Shown: piece by piece, positions 1 through 7,870 of the stretch
How the letters are laid out: the number at the start of each line of letters is the position of its first letter
Position numbering within the stretch: position 1 is the first letter of the stretch
Source of the DNA: Sphingoaurantiacus capsulatus
Lineage (GTDB): Bacteria > Pseudomonadota > Alphaproteobacteria > Sphingomonadales > Sphingomonadaceae
Assembly: GCF_042648405.1 (NCBI RefSeq)
Contig: NZ_JBHRXV010000009.1
Coordinates: forward strand, 129,010-193,009
Reading direction: 5' to 3'
Length of the DNA: 64,000 bases
The notes under the pieces: generated by a model
The model's database searches: none
Told to the model about the DNA's origin: nothing
Seen by the model: only the letters and a program-made list of their open reading frames with translations
Program-made: the position numbers and the translations under genes

Positions 1-2
1 AC

Positions 3-401
3 AATCAATGGTCGCTGAACGGCCGCACCTGGCCCGACACCGCACGGCTCCGGCTGACGCGCGGCAATCGCTACCGGCTGGCCTTCGAGAACCGGACCAC
101 CGAGGGCCATCCGATGCACCTTCACCGCCACCATTTCGAGGTGGCGAGCTATGGCGGCACGCCGTGCGCGGGGCTTATGAAGGACACGATCAACATCCGG
201 CCGAACAGCATGACCGAAGTCGACTTCATCGCCAGCAACCCGGGGCCGACGCTACTGCACTGCCATCAGGCCAAGCATCAGGATTTCGGCCTGATGGCGC
301 TGATGCTGTACGACGGCGACGTTGAGCCGGCGTTCGACCCGAACGCGATGCACGAGGCGATCGAAGCGGCCTACTGCCGCTCAGACCGGCAGCAGGCCTA
401 G
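3..401 (+). CDS. Multicopper oxidase, C-terminal part (5' end outside window)
   Basis: This is the C-terminal domain of a multicopper oxidase (laccase/ascorbate oxidase/nitrite reductase superfamily), read in the frame from base 3 and cut by the window start. Two copper-binding motifs are visible: HPMHLHRHHF at about residues 37-46 and HCHQAKHQDFGL near residue 85. Together they supply the type 1 Cys and His ligands and the paired type 2/3 histidines. The axial position after the last His-x3-Gly is Leu rather than Met; in known laccases this goes with a higher-potential type 1 site. The gene faces a convergent amidohydrolase with one base between the stop codons. Substrate and export signal cannot be judged without the 5' end. 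Family call is firm, function open. Confidence 0.9.
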   Translation, partial: NQWSLNGRTWPDTARLRLTRGNRYRLAFENRTTEGHPMHLHRHHFEVASYGGTPCAGLMKDTINIRPNSMTEVDFIASNPGPTLLHCHQAKHQDFGLMALMLYDGDVEPAFDPNAMHEAIEAAYCRSDRQQA

Positions 402-402
402 C

Positions 403-1719
403 TTACTTCGCGGCGCGGGAGTCGAGGAAGGCGAGCGCGCTCAGCACATGCGCCTTCACGCCGACCGGCAGCACGCGCTCGTCGATGTCGAACTTGTCGC
501 TGTGGTTGGTCGGCACCGCGTCCTTGGGCGCCCCCGCCGGCGTCGAACCGAGGATGTAGTAGACGCCCGGAATCTCCGCTTCGAAGAAGGAGAAATCCTC
601 CGCCGCGCCGCGCAGCAGCGTGTTGGTGTCGACGCCCGCCGTCGCCGCGCTGCGCAGCGCCGGCAGGATGGTGTCGAGCAGCTTCGGGTCGCTGCCGGTT
701 ACCAGCGCCACATCCTCGAAGTTGACCTTCGCCTCGGCGCCATAGGTCTTGGCGAGCCCGTCGACCGAGGTGCGGATCAGCGCCTTCAGCCGATCGCGGC
801 GCGTGAGGTCGAAGGTGCGGATGGTGCCGCGCAGAGTCGCGGTGCCGGGCAGGATGTTCATGCGATTGCCCGCCTGCAGCGAGCCAATCGACACGACGTT
901 CGGAAATTCGAACACATTGACCTGCCGGCTGGCGATCGTCGCCAGCGACTTGACGATGTCGGCGCTGAGATTGACGAGGTCGGTGCCCTCCCACGGGCGG
1001 CCACCGTGCGTCTGCCGGCCAGTGAGGTCGATCAGGATGTCGCTGGCGCTCGACAGCAGCGGACCCGGGCGCACCTGGATCTGCCCCGCCGTTCCCGGCT
1101 CGACGTGGAGGCCGAAGATCGCATCGGGCTTCACGCCCTTGAACGCGCCTTCCTTCAGCATCAGCCGTGCGCCCGACACCTGTCCCGGCGGGCCACCCTC
1201 CTCCGCCGGCTGGAACACGAACACCACCGTGCCGGCGATGCGGTCGCGCATGCCGGCGAGCACCTCGGCGGCGCCCATCAGCATCGCGGTGTGCGCATCA
1301 TGCCCGCAGGCATGCATCACCGGCGTCGGCTTGCCGTCGACATCGACGGTGACCGTCGAGGCGAAGGGCAGGCCGGTCGCTTCCTTGATCGGCAGCGCGT
1401 CCATATCGGCGCGCAGCGCGATGACGCCGCCCGGCTTCTTGCCACGCAGGATGCCGACGACTCCGGTATGCGCGATGCCGGTGCGCACCTCATCGAGGCC
1501 GAGCTTGCGCAGATGCTCGGCGACCAGCGCGCCGGTGCGCTTCTCGTGATTGCCCAGTTCAGGATGCTGATGGATGTCGCGCCGCCAGGTCGTGACCTTG
1601 GCGGTGACGCCGCCGACCGCCGCATCGACCAACGGCAGCGCTGGCTGCGCTGCGCCTGCGGTGGCGACCAGCGCGACGCCTGTCGTGCACAGCCATTTGA
1701 TGATCGTCGATCGGCGCAT
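403..1719 (-). CDS. Exported M20-family amidohydrolase (IAA-amino acid hydrolase/aminoacylase type)
   Basis: A 438-residue zinc-type amidohydrolase of the M20D family, whose members split N-acyl amino acids or similar amides. The N-terminus (residues 1-24) has Arg-Arg, a hydrophobic stretch and an AGAAQ cleavage region, so the enzyme is probably periplasmic. Metal motifs are HACGHDAH near residue 133 and AEEGG about 40 residues later; the internal dimerisation domain and a late His before the C-terminus are present. The ATG at 1719 was chosen because GGGAGGG stands just upstream and the signal peptide begins there; the reading frame runs further upstream without any recognisable protein. It is divergent from the quinoprotein dehydrogenase, sharing a 115-bp promoter region with an operator palindrome. 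It could release an aromatic acid or amine from an amide for the rest of the cluster (inference). Confidence 0.88.
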   Translation of the reverse strand: MRRSTIIKWLCTTGVALVATAGAAQPALPLVDAAVGGVTAKVTTWRRDIHQHPELGNHEKRTGALVAEHLRKLGLDEVRTGIAHTGVVGILRGKKPGGVIALRADMDALPIKEATGLPFASTVTVDVDGKPTPVMHACGHDAHTAMLMGAAEVLAGMRDRIAGTVVFVFQPAEEGGPPGQVSGARLMLKEGAFKGVKPDAIFGLHVEPGTAGQIQVRPGPLLSSASDILIDLTGRQTHGGRPWEGTDLVNLSADIVKSLATIASRQVNVFEFPNVVSIGSLQAGNRMNILPGTATLRGTIRTFDLTRRDRLKALIRTSVDGLAKTYGAEAKVNFEDVALVTGSDPKLLDTILPALRSAATAGVDTNTLLRGAAEDFSFFEAEIPGVYYILGSTPAGAPKDAVPTNHSDKFDIDERVLPVGVKAHVLSALAFLDSRAAK

Positions 1720-1770
1720 CCGTCCCTCCCTTGAATTTCCAGATTCTCGCACGAATACGCGAGAAAATGC

Positions 1771-1782
1771 AACGTACAGGTT
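1771..1782. promoter_or_regulatory. Putative GntR/FCD operator, site 1
   Basis: AACGTACAGGTT is a one-mismatch form of AACGTNNACGTT, the palindrome repeated in several promoters of this cluster. It lies at the centre of a longer perfect 11-bp inverted repeat (GAAAATGCAAC, 1763-1773, with its complement at 1780-1790) between the divergent amidohydrolase and quinoprotein dehydrogenase genes. The GT-N2-AC core is typical of FCD-type GntR operators. Binding by the regulator at 13411-14175 is inferred. Confidence 0.6.
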
Positions 1783-1784
1783 GC

Positions 1785-1795
1785 ATTTTCGAAAT
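1785..1795. promoter_or_regulatory. Shared promoter 11-mer ATTTTCGAAAT (copy 1)
   Basis: ATTTTCGAAAT, containing the palindrome TTTCGAAA, lies next to operator site 1 in the divergent promoter. The same 11-mer occurs at 5806-5816 and, inverted, at 17291-17301. Its role is unknown; it may be a second operator or an AT-rich promoter element. Confidence 0.5.
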
Positions 1796-1834
1796 TTCAT
1801 GTCAGCGTCATAACGTCTCGGGGAGGAGCGAAAC

Positions 1835-3955
1835 GTGCGGGCGGGATGGCTTTTCGGATGCGTCGTGGCGTTGCTGGTTTCGGCGTGCGGCGACAAGCCC
1901 GCCGGCGATCCCTTCGCACTGCCGCAGGGCAGCGACGCCAGCGACTGGCCGATGCACGGCTATGGCTATGGCGAGCAGCGCTACTCGCCGCTCGACGAGA
2001 TCGACACGCAGAATGTGAGCGAACTCGGCCTCGCCTTCGCCTTCGACGATTTCGTCGTGCGCGGCCGCACGCATCGCGGCACGCAGGCGTCGCCGATCAT
2101 GTCCGACGGCACGCTCTATTTCACCGGGCCGTGGAGCGTCGTCTATGCGGTCGACGCGAAGACCGGCGCGCCCAGATGGACCTATGACCCGGAAGTCGTC
2201 GGCGCCTGGGCGCGCCACGCCTGCTGCGACGCGGTCAACCGCGGCGTCGCGCTGTGGAAGGGCGTCGTCTATGTCGCGACGCTCGACGGCTGGCTGGTCG
2301 CGCTCGACGCGAAGACCGGGGCTGTGAAGTGGCGCGTCGACACCTTCACCGACCGAACGAAGAGCTACACGATCACCGGCGCGCCGCGCATCGCCGGCGA
2401 CAAGATCGTCATCGGCAACGGCGGCGCCGAGATGGGCGTGCGCGGCTATGTCACCGCCTATGACGCCGCCACCGGCAAGCCGGCCTGGCGCTTCTTCACC
2501 GTGCCGGGCGAAGGACCCGACGAGCACCCGGAAGTCGCGATGGCGCGCAAGACCTGGGCGCCCGATGCACGCTGGGATCTGGGCGGTGGCGGCACCGTCT
2601 GGGATTCGATGACCTATGATCCAGCGCTCGGGCTGATCTACGTCGGTGTCGGCAACGGCGGCCCGTGGCCGGCCTGGGTGCGCAACAAGGGCAAATCGCC
2701 CGACAATCTGTTCGTGTCCTCGATCCTCGCGATCGATGCGAAGACCGGCCGGCTAAAATGGCATTATCAGACCACGCCCGGCGATAGCTGGGACTATACC
2801 GCGTCGCAGAACATGATCCTCGCCGACATCGAAATCGGCGGCAAAGCGCGGCAAGTGCTCATGCAGGCGCCGAAGAACGGCTTCTTCTACGTGCTCGACC
2901 GCGCCACCGGCGAGCTTCTTTCTGCCGAAAAGTTCACCAACGTCACCTGGGCGAGCCATGTCGACCTGAAGACCGGCCGCCCGGTACTGACCGGCAGCGC
3001 CGACTATAGCGGCGCGCCGAAGGTGGTGTGGCCCTCGACCGCCGGCGGCCACAACTGGCAGCCGATGGCGTTCAGCGCGCAGACCGGCCTCGTCTACATC
3101 CCGACGCTCGAGATGCCGATGACCTTCACCACGCAGCCGGGCGACGTGCCGCTGCTGCCGGGTGCGAACAACACCGGCGCGAAGTCCGGCCCGCCGAACC
3201 CTGAAAAGGACGCCGCGCTGATGAAGGGTCTGCCGCCCTTCACGCATCAGGCGGTGCTGAAGGCGTGGGACCCGCGCGCTGGCAAGATCGCATGGCAGAG
3301 CGAGCCGATGCCGTGGTGGAGCGGCGGCGTTCTGGCGACCAGCGGCGGGCTGATCTTCTCCGGCTCGACCGAGGGCGCGCTGCTGGTCAATGACGCCAAG
3401 ACGGGGAAGCTGCTGAAGCGCATCGACACCGGCCTCGCGATCATGGCGCCGCCGGTCACCTATGCGATCGACGGTCAGCAATATGTGGCGGTGCTCGCGG
3501 GTTTGGGCGGCGCGATGAACGGCCGCTACATGAAGGGCTTCGCCGCGCACACATATCAGAACCGCGAGCGGCTGCTGGTGTTCAGGCTCGGCGGCGGCGC
3601 CGTCGACCTGCCGCCGGCGGTCGAGAAGCCAGTGCCGCAGCCGATCGCCACCGGCCTGCCGACCGATCCAGCGATCCTGGCGAACGGCGGCAAGCTCTAC
3701 GGTCAATATTGCGCGCGCTGCCATTCGCCGAAGGGCGCGCCCAACGGCTATCCGAACCTGTGGAACATGGCGCCCGAGGTCGAGGCGAACTTCGACGCCG
3801 TGGTGCTGGAAGGCGCCTTCGCCGATGCCGGCATGGCCAGCTTCAGCGACGTGCTGACGCCCGCCGACACCATCGCCATCCGCGCCTACATCGCCGCCGA
3901 CCGCCGCGCCGGCCCGGCCCCGCAAGGCCCCGCCGTGCAGGGCGGCGGACATTGA
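1835..3955 (+). CDS. PQQ-dependent dehydrogenase with C-terminal cytochrome c (quinohemoprotein), lipoprotein
   Basis: A 706-residue quinohemoprotein dehydrogenase. The eight-bladed beta-propeller PQQ domain covers about residues 35-590, with repeated W-motif blades and the vicinal disulfide HACCD at residues 129-133 that is typical of quinoprotein alcohol dehydrogenases. A cytochrome c domain follows, with haem motif CARCH at residues 626-630 and a probable axial Met further on. The N-terminus has a lipobox-like LVSAC, so it is probably a membrane-anchored periplasmic lipoprotein. It would oxidise an alcohol or aldehyde outside the cytoplasm and pass electrons to the respiratory chain. The GTG start is preceded by GGGAGGAG. 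It is followed after 11 bp by the GlcG/HbpS-like gene, so the two probably share an mRNA. The substrate is unknown. Confidence 0.93.
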   Translation: MRAGWLFGCVVALLVSACGDKPAGDPFALPQGSDASDWPMHGYGYGEQRYSPLDEIDTQNVSELGLAFAFDDFVVRGRTHRGTQASPIMSDGTLYFTGPWSVVYAVDAKTGAPRWTYDPEVVGAWARHACCDAVNRGVALWKGVVYVATLDGWLVALDAKTGAVKWRVDTFTDRTKSYTITGAPRIAGDKIVIGNGGAEMGVRGYVTAYDAATGKPAWRFFTVPGEGPDEHPEVAMARKTWAPDARWDLGGGGTVWDSMTYDPALGLIYVGVGNGGPWPAWVRNKGKSPDNLFVSSILAIDAKTGRLKWHYQTTPGDSWDYTASQNMILADIEIGGKARQVLMQAPKNGFFYVLDRATGELLSAEKFTNVTWASHVDLKTGRPVLTGSADYSGAPKVVWPSTAGGHNWQPMAFSAQTGLVYIPTLEMPMTFTTQPGDVPLLPGANNTGAKSGPPNPEKDAALMKGLPPFTHQAVLKAWDPRAGKIAWQSEPMPWWSGGVLATSGGLIFSGSTEGALLVNDAKTGKLLKRIDTGLAIMAPPVTYAIDGQQYVAVLAGLGGAMNGRYMKGFAAHTYQNRERLLVFRLGGGAVDLPPAVEKPVPQPIATGLPTDPAILANGGKLYGQYCARCHSPKGAPNGYPNLWNMAPEVEANFDAVVLEGAFADAGMASFSDVLTPADTIAIRAYIAADRRAGPAPQGPAVQGGGH

Positions 3956-3966
3956 GGAGACGCCCG

Positions 3967-4428
3967 ATGCTGAAGCCATTCCTTCTCGCGCTGGCGCTCG
4001 CCGCGCCCGTTGCCGCGCAGGCGCCCTACACGACCACGACGATCGGCGTCGCGCAGGCCGACACGATGATGGCGGCGGCGGTGAAGGAGGCCGAGGCACG
4101 CAAGCTCGCACTCGCCATCGTCGTCGTCGACGAGGCCGGGCGCATCGTGCTCGCGCGGCGCATGGACGGCGCGCTGCCGCACGCCTTCGAGCTGGCGAAG
4201 CGCAAGGCGATGACCGCCGCGCTGATCCGCGCCTCGACGGCGGCGGCGGCCGAAGGCTTCGCCAAGGGCGACCACACGCTGCTCGCCATCGACAACATGC
4301 TGCCGATCGCCGGCGGGCTGCCGGTCAAGGACGGCGTAAAGACCATTGGCGCGATCGGCGCGAGCGGCTCACCGCCGGCGACCGACGAGGCGGTGGCTCA
4401 GGCGGGGCTCGCCGCGCTCAGAAATTGA
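3967..4428 (+). CDS. Exported GlcG/HbpS-like (DUF336) protein
   Basis: A 153-residue protein with a cleavable signal peptide (LALALAAPVAAQA) and one GlcG/HbpS domain. The family is often found next to alcohol or glycolate dehydrogenases and includes haem- or cofactor-binding members. The conserved central region (VVVDEAGRIVLARRMDGA) and a glycine-rich C-terminus (IGAIGASG) are present. The ATG at 3967 has GAGGAG eight bases upstream, and an in-frame extension upstream lies within the preceding gene, so it is not used. Coexpression with the quinohemoprotein suggests an accessory role in that oxidation (inference). Its last 11 bp overlap the convergent porin gene. Confidence 0.88.
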   Translation: MLKPFLLALALAAPVAAQAPYTTTTIGVAQADTMMAAAVKEAEARKLALAIVVVDEAGRIVLARRMDGALPHAFELAKRKAMTAALIRASTAAAAEGFAKGDHTLLAIDNMLPIAGGLPVKDGVKTIGAIGASGSPPATDEAVAQAGLAALRN

Positions 4429-5701
4429 ACAGCAGGTTGACGCGCAGGCGGTTCAGCCAGTCGTCGGGCTGGTTGGTCCCGGCGTAGAGCGGGTCTTTCG
4501 GCCGATAGTGATAGAGCGTCAGGTTGAGGATCGTGTTTTCGTAGACAACATGGTCGAGCGACAGCGCGTGCAGCCGGTAGTTGGTGGCCAGGCCGAAATT
4601 GTCCTGGCCGAACGCCGCGAGCACCGCGTCATTCTCCGCCACCGCGTAATTATAGCCGAGGCGCCAATCGCCGCGGCTGCTGGCGCGGCCGGCGAACAGC
4701 TCGACCGAATAGCCATCGTCGGCATCGACCGCCGCGCCGTAGTTGTGGACATATTCGCCGACGAGCCCGACCGGCCACTGCGCGCCGAGGCCCTTGTAGA
4801 TCAGCCCGGCGATCACGTTGCCGAGGTTGAAGTCGGAGAGATAGGTGCCGTTCGGGCGGAGCAGATTGCTGCGCAGGTCGCCGGCATCCGAGCCCGCGAC
4901 GCTGCGCAGGCGATAGTCATAATAGCCCGCCGCCAGTTCGGCGCTCCAGTCGCCGATCGGCGCAGTGATTCCGAGCTGCCCGCCGAGCATGTCGCTGCCG
5001 CGCCCGGCGACCACTTCGTTGACGAGGAAATACATCGCGCGAACGTCGAGCTTCGCGTCGCCGAGCTTCGTCGAATAAGCGGCGGCGACGCCTTGCGGGC
5101 TGACGTCGCCGTCCCAGACGAGGTCGGTGCGGCGGAACGGGTTGGCGAACTTGCCGCCGGTCACCGTGAGGTCGCCAACCTTCGCGCGCACATAGGCTTG
5201 GTCGAGGCTGACGTTGAGGTCGTCGACGAACTCGCCGAGCGTCATGTCGGTGCTGTTCGGGTCGTCGGGATCACCGGTCGACAGCTGCGCGCCGACGGTG
5301 AAGATGTCGTTGACCGCATAGCTGGCGCGCAGCCGCGCGCGGAGCACGCTGCGCGAGCGGTCGCGACCGTCGGCATCAGACCAGTTGAACTCCTGCCGCA
5401 ACCGGAAGTCGCCCGACACGTCGAGGCGCGACGTGGTTGCCGAAGGGGCCGGCACGGTAGCGAGCACGGTGCTGGCGATCGGACCGGTCTGCGGCGCAGC
5501 CGCAACGGCAGCGGGGGCCGAAGCGGCCGGCGCGGCGAGCTTGGCGTTGAGCAACCGCTCGAGCTCGGCGATGCGCGCATCCTGTGCCTCGAGCCGGCTT
5601 TCGAGCGCCCGGATCCGCTCGGCCTCGGTCTGCGCGTGCGCGATGCCCGGCGCGATCAGCGCACTGCTTGCCAGAACCGATGCGAGCCACATTCGACGCA
5701 T
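4418..5701 (-). CDS. Outer-membrane porin with N-terminal coiled coil
   Basis: A 427-residue putative porin. A signal peptide (ending PGIAHA) is followed by a short coiled coil (IRALESRLEAQDARIAELERLL, residues about 29-50) of the type that tethers trimeric porins to the wall. A long run of alternating beta strands follows, ending in the aromatic LLFNF expected for BAM-dependent insertion. It is divergent from the aromatic-acid transporter, which suggests a paired outer and inner membrane uptake route for the same substrate. GGAGGTCGGC stands before the ATG. It resembles the Porin_5 'putative porin' group. Confidence 0.85.
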   Translation of the reverse strand: MRRMWLASVLASSALIAPGIAHAQTEAERIRALESRLEAQDARIAELERLLNAKLAAPAASAPAAVAAAPQTGPIASTVLATVPAPSATTSRLDVSGDFRLRQEFNWSDADGRDRSRSVLRARLRASYAVNDIFTVGAQLSTGDPDDPNSTDMTLGEFVDDLNVSLDQAYVRAKVGDLTVTGGKFANPFRRTDLVWDGDVSPQGVAAAYSTKLGDAKLDVRAMYFLVNEVVAGRGSDMLGGQLGITAPIGDWSAELAAGYYDYRLRSVAGSDAGDLRSNLLRPNGTYLSDFNLGNVIAGLIYKGLGAQWPVGLVGEYVHNYGAAVDADDGYSVELFAGRASSRGDWRLGYNYAVAENDAVLAAFGQDNFGLATNYRLHALSLDHVVYENTILNLTLYHYRPKDPLYAGTNQPDDWLNRLRVNLLFNF

Positions 5702-5785
5702 GCCGACCTCCGCCCTTAGAACACGATTTTATCGAAATTATACGGAGCAAAATTTGCTGGCCCCTCGGGGGGTATATAAATAAAC

Positions 5786-5797
5786 CACGTTGACGGT
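5786..5797. promoter_or_regulatory. Putative GntR/FCD operator, site 2 (weak)
   Basis: CACGTTGACGGT keeps the GT-N2-AC core and 8 of 10 informative positions of AACGTNNACGTT. It lies between the divergent porin and transporter genes, 9 bp before a copy of ATTTTCGAAAT. Weaker than the other sites, but supported by position. Confidence 0.4.
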
Positions 5798-5805
5798 CAC
5801 ATTTT

Positions 5806-5816
5806 ATTTTCGAAAT
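5806..5816. promoter_or_regulatory. Shared promoter 11-mer ATTTTCGAAAT (copy 2)
   Basis: Exact copy of the 11-mer found at 1785-1795, again in a divergent promoter and again beside the GntR-type palindrome. Confidence 0.5.
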
Positions 5817-5891
5817 ATATGGCAGCGCGGCCTGGGCCAGCACGCGCCCGCCGACCGGCAGGAAAAGAGGCCCGCGGGAGGGGCAAGGGCA

Positions 5892-7223
5892 ATGGCAGGC
5901 GGCACGCCACAGGTAAGTTCATCGCCGATCGATAAGCTGCTCGACGCGGCACCGATCGGGGCCTTCCAGATCCGCGTGGCGGCGCTGTGCTGCCTGATCG
6001 CGATGCTCGACGGCTTCGACACGCAGGCAGTTGCGTTCGTCGCGCCGGTGATCGGCCGCGAATGGGGCATCGCGCCCGATCGCTTCGGCCTGATCTTCTC
6101 CGCCGGCCTGCTCGGCATCATGGTCGGACAGCTCGTGCTCGGGCCGCTCGCCGACCGCTACGGCCGCCGCCCTGTCATCATCGGCTGCACCGCGCTGTTC
6201 GGCGTGCTGAGCCTCGCCACCGCCGCCGTCGACAACTGGATGATGCTGCTGGTGCTGCGCTTCCTCACCGGCATCGGCCTCGGCGGCGCGACGCCCAACC
6301 TCATCACGCTCACCTGCGAGGTCGCGCCGCCGCGATCGCGCGCCACCATGATCACCGCCATGTTCGCCGGCTTCCCGCTCGGTGCGGCGATCGGCGCCTA
6401 TATCAGTTCGATGCTGATCCCGGCCTATGGCTGGCAGAGCGTGTTCATCCTCGGCGGCGCCATGCCGCTGGCGCTGCTGCTGGTGGTCGTCATCTGGCTG
6501 CCGGAATCGCCGCAGTTTCTCTACGGCAAGGGCAAGCATGGCCCGGTGCTCGACAAGATGCTCGACGCCATGGTCGGCCCGAACCGCGCACCGCTCGCCG
6601 CCGCGCCTGCGGCAGCCGCAGGTATCGCACCGAAGGCGGGCTACGGCGCGCTGTTCGCCGGCGGCCTCGCCGGCATCACCGTGCCGCTGTGGATCGCCTA
6701 TTTCTGCAGCCTGCTGATGATCTACTTCCTGATGAGCTGGCTGCCGACGGTGGCGCGCGAGTCCGGCCTGCCGCTCGACACCGCGATCATCTCGGCCGTG
6801 TTCCTCAACGTCGGCGGCGCCATCGGCGGCATCGCGCTTGGCCGCGTCGCCGACAAGTTCGGCGCCTTCCGCACGCTCGCGGCGGGCTACGCGATTGCCG
6901 GCCTCAGCCTCGCCGCGATCGGCTTCACCAGCAGCGACGCGACCCTGCTGATGGCGTTCGCCTTCATCGCCGGGCTGTTTACCATCGGCGGGCAGACGGC
7001 GATGAACGCCGCGGCCTCGGGCATCTACCCGGCCGAGGTGCGCGCCACCGGGCTTGGCGCCGCCTTCGCGGTCGGCCGCACCGGATCGATCATCGGCCCG
7101 TGGGTGGGCGGCCTGCTGCTCGCTTCGAACTGGGAACTGAGCGCCATCTTCACCGCGGTCGCGATGCCGGCCGCGCTCACCGTCGTTATCGCCATCCTTC
7201 TGTCCCGGAGACTTGCCCGATGA
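5892..7223 (+). CDS. MFS transporter, aromatic acid:H+ symporter (AAHS) type
   Basis: A 443-residue, twelve-helix major facilitator permease. Loop 2-3 carries LGPLADRYGRRPVI, and the first helix has DGFDTQAVAFVAPVI, the DGxD motif typical of aromatic acid:H+ symporters such as PcaK and VanK. It probably imports an aromatic or related carboxylate across the inner membrane. The ATG at 5892 (MAGGTPQ) was chosen because a GGGAGGGGC sequence precedes it, while the upstream extension is low-complexity and contains the promoter. The stop codon overlaps the start of the next gene (ATGA), so they are translationally coupled. The porin lies divergently upstream. Confidence 0.9.
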   Translation: MAGGTPQVSSSPIDKLLDAAPIGAFQIRVAALCCLIAMLDGFDTQAVAFVAPVIGREWGIAPDRFGLIFSAGLLGIMVGQLVLGPLADRYGRRPVIIGCTALFGVLSLATAAVDNWMMLLVLRFLTGIGLGGATPNLITLTCEVAPPRSRATMITAMFAGFPLGAAIGAYISSMLIPAYGWQSVFILGGAMPLALLLVVVIWLPESPQFLYGKGKHGPVLDKMLDAMVGPNRAPLAAAPAAAAGIAPKAGYGALFAGGLAGITVPLWIAYFCSLLMIYFLMSWLPTVARESGLPLDTAIISAVFLNVGGAIGGIALGRVADKFGAFRTLAAGYAIAGLSLAAIGFTSSDATLLMAFAFIAGLFTIGGQTAMNAAASGIYPAEVRATGLGAAFAVGRTGSIIGPWVGGLLLASNWELSAIFTAVAMPAALTVVIAILLSRRLAR

Positions 7224-7846
7224 TCGCTCGCCTGCTCACCGCCGCCGCCCTTCTCGCCGTCCTGCCGACCGCCGCGCAGGCCGCGGTGTGCGCCACGCCC
7301 GAGCAGGTGAAGAACATCCGCGGCTATTACGAGAAGCTGCGCCCCGGCGTGCCGCTGCCGGTGCCGAGCCGCTATTTCAACGTTCCCGAATCGGTGATCC
7401 CGAGCGCGCTGCCCACCGACCAGGCGGTCGGCACCGCGGTGATGCCGGAGATCGCCGATCAGGTGTGGAAGTCGATCGATGCGTGGGGACCGCGGACGCA
7501 GGTGTCGCTGGTGTTCGCGCCGAACAGCAAGAACAGCTTCGCGATCCCGAGCCTGGTGCCAATCACGCAGAACGACTCCAGCGACGGCTACCTCGACGTC
7601 TATGCCGACGACGGCAAGGGCATCCACTCGCACATCCAGATCGCCGACGTCGCGCACATCTACGCGCACGACATTCCGAACGGCGACAACAAGAACCGCA
7701 CGCGCGGCGTGTCCTTCTACGGACAGACCGGCGACCTGATCATGGGCGTCTACGCCTCGATCAAGGCGGACCCGTTCGACCCGAAGGCCGTCGAAGGCTT
7801 CGGGCGCACCTGGAATTTGCTGAAAGCCATGAAGCGCCCCTGCTGA
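7220..7846 (+). CDS. Secreted protein of unknown function, coupled to the AAHS transporter
   Basis: A 208-residue protein with a clear signal peptide (LLAVLPTAAQA). I do not recognise the family. The mature part starts with a CATPEQ segment, is rich in aromatic and polar residues, and contains a His-rich stretch (GIHSHIQIADVAHIYAH, residues about 133-149) that could bind a metal or a ligand. The last residue is Cys, which may pair with the Cys near residue 24. The start overlaps the transporter stop by four bases (ATGA), which argues for a joint function, such as a periplasmic binding or processing partner for the imported compound (inference). Confidence 0.75.
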   Translation: MIARLLTAAALLAVLPTAAQAAVCATPEQVKNIRGYYEKLRPGVPLPVPSRYFNVPESVIPSALPTDQAVGTAVMPEIADQVWKSIDAWGPRTQVSLVFAPNSKNSFAIPSLVPITQNDSSDGYLDVYADDGKGIHSHIQIADVAHIYAHDIPNGDNKNRTRGVSFYGQTGDLIMGVYASIKADPFDPKAVEGFGRTWNLLKAMKRPC

Positions 7847-7859
7847 TCGCGGCAGGGGC
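7836..7859. terminator. Bidirectional hairpin terminator
   Basis: A perfect 8-bp stem (GCCCCTGC / GCAGGGGC) with an 8-base loop spans the stop codon at 7844 and sits between two convergent genes. There is no strong T-run, so rho-independent action is only likely. Confidence 0.5.
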
Positions 7860-7870
7860 GGCGAAACCCA

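Noticed and set aside
322..1734. A plus-strand open frame opposite the amidohydrolase.
   Set aside because: Arg/Ala-rich translation with no family match; the minus strand encodes a complete M20 enzyme with signal peptide and ribosome-binding site.
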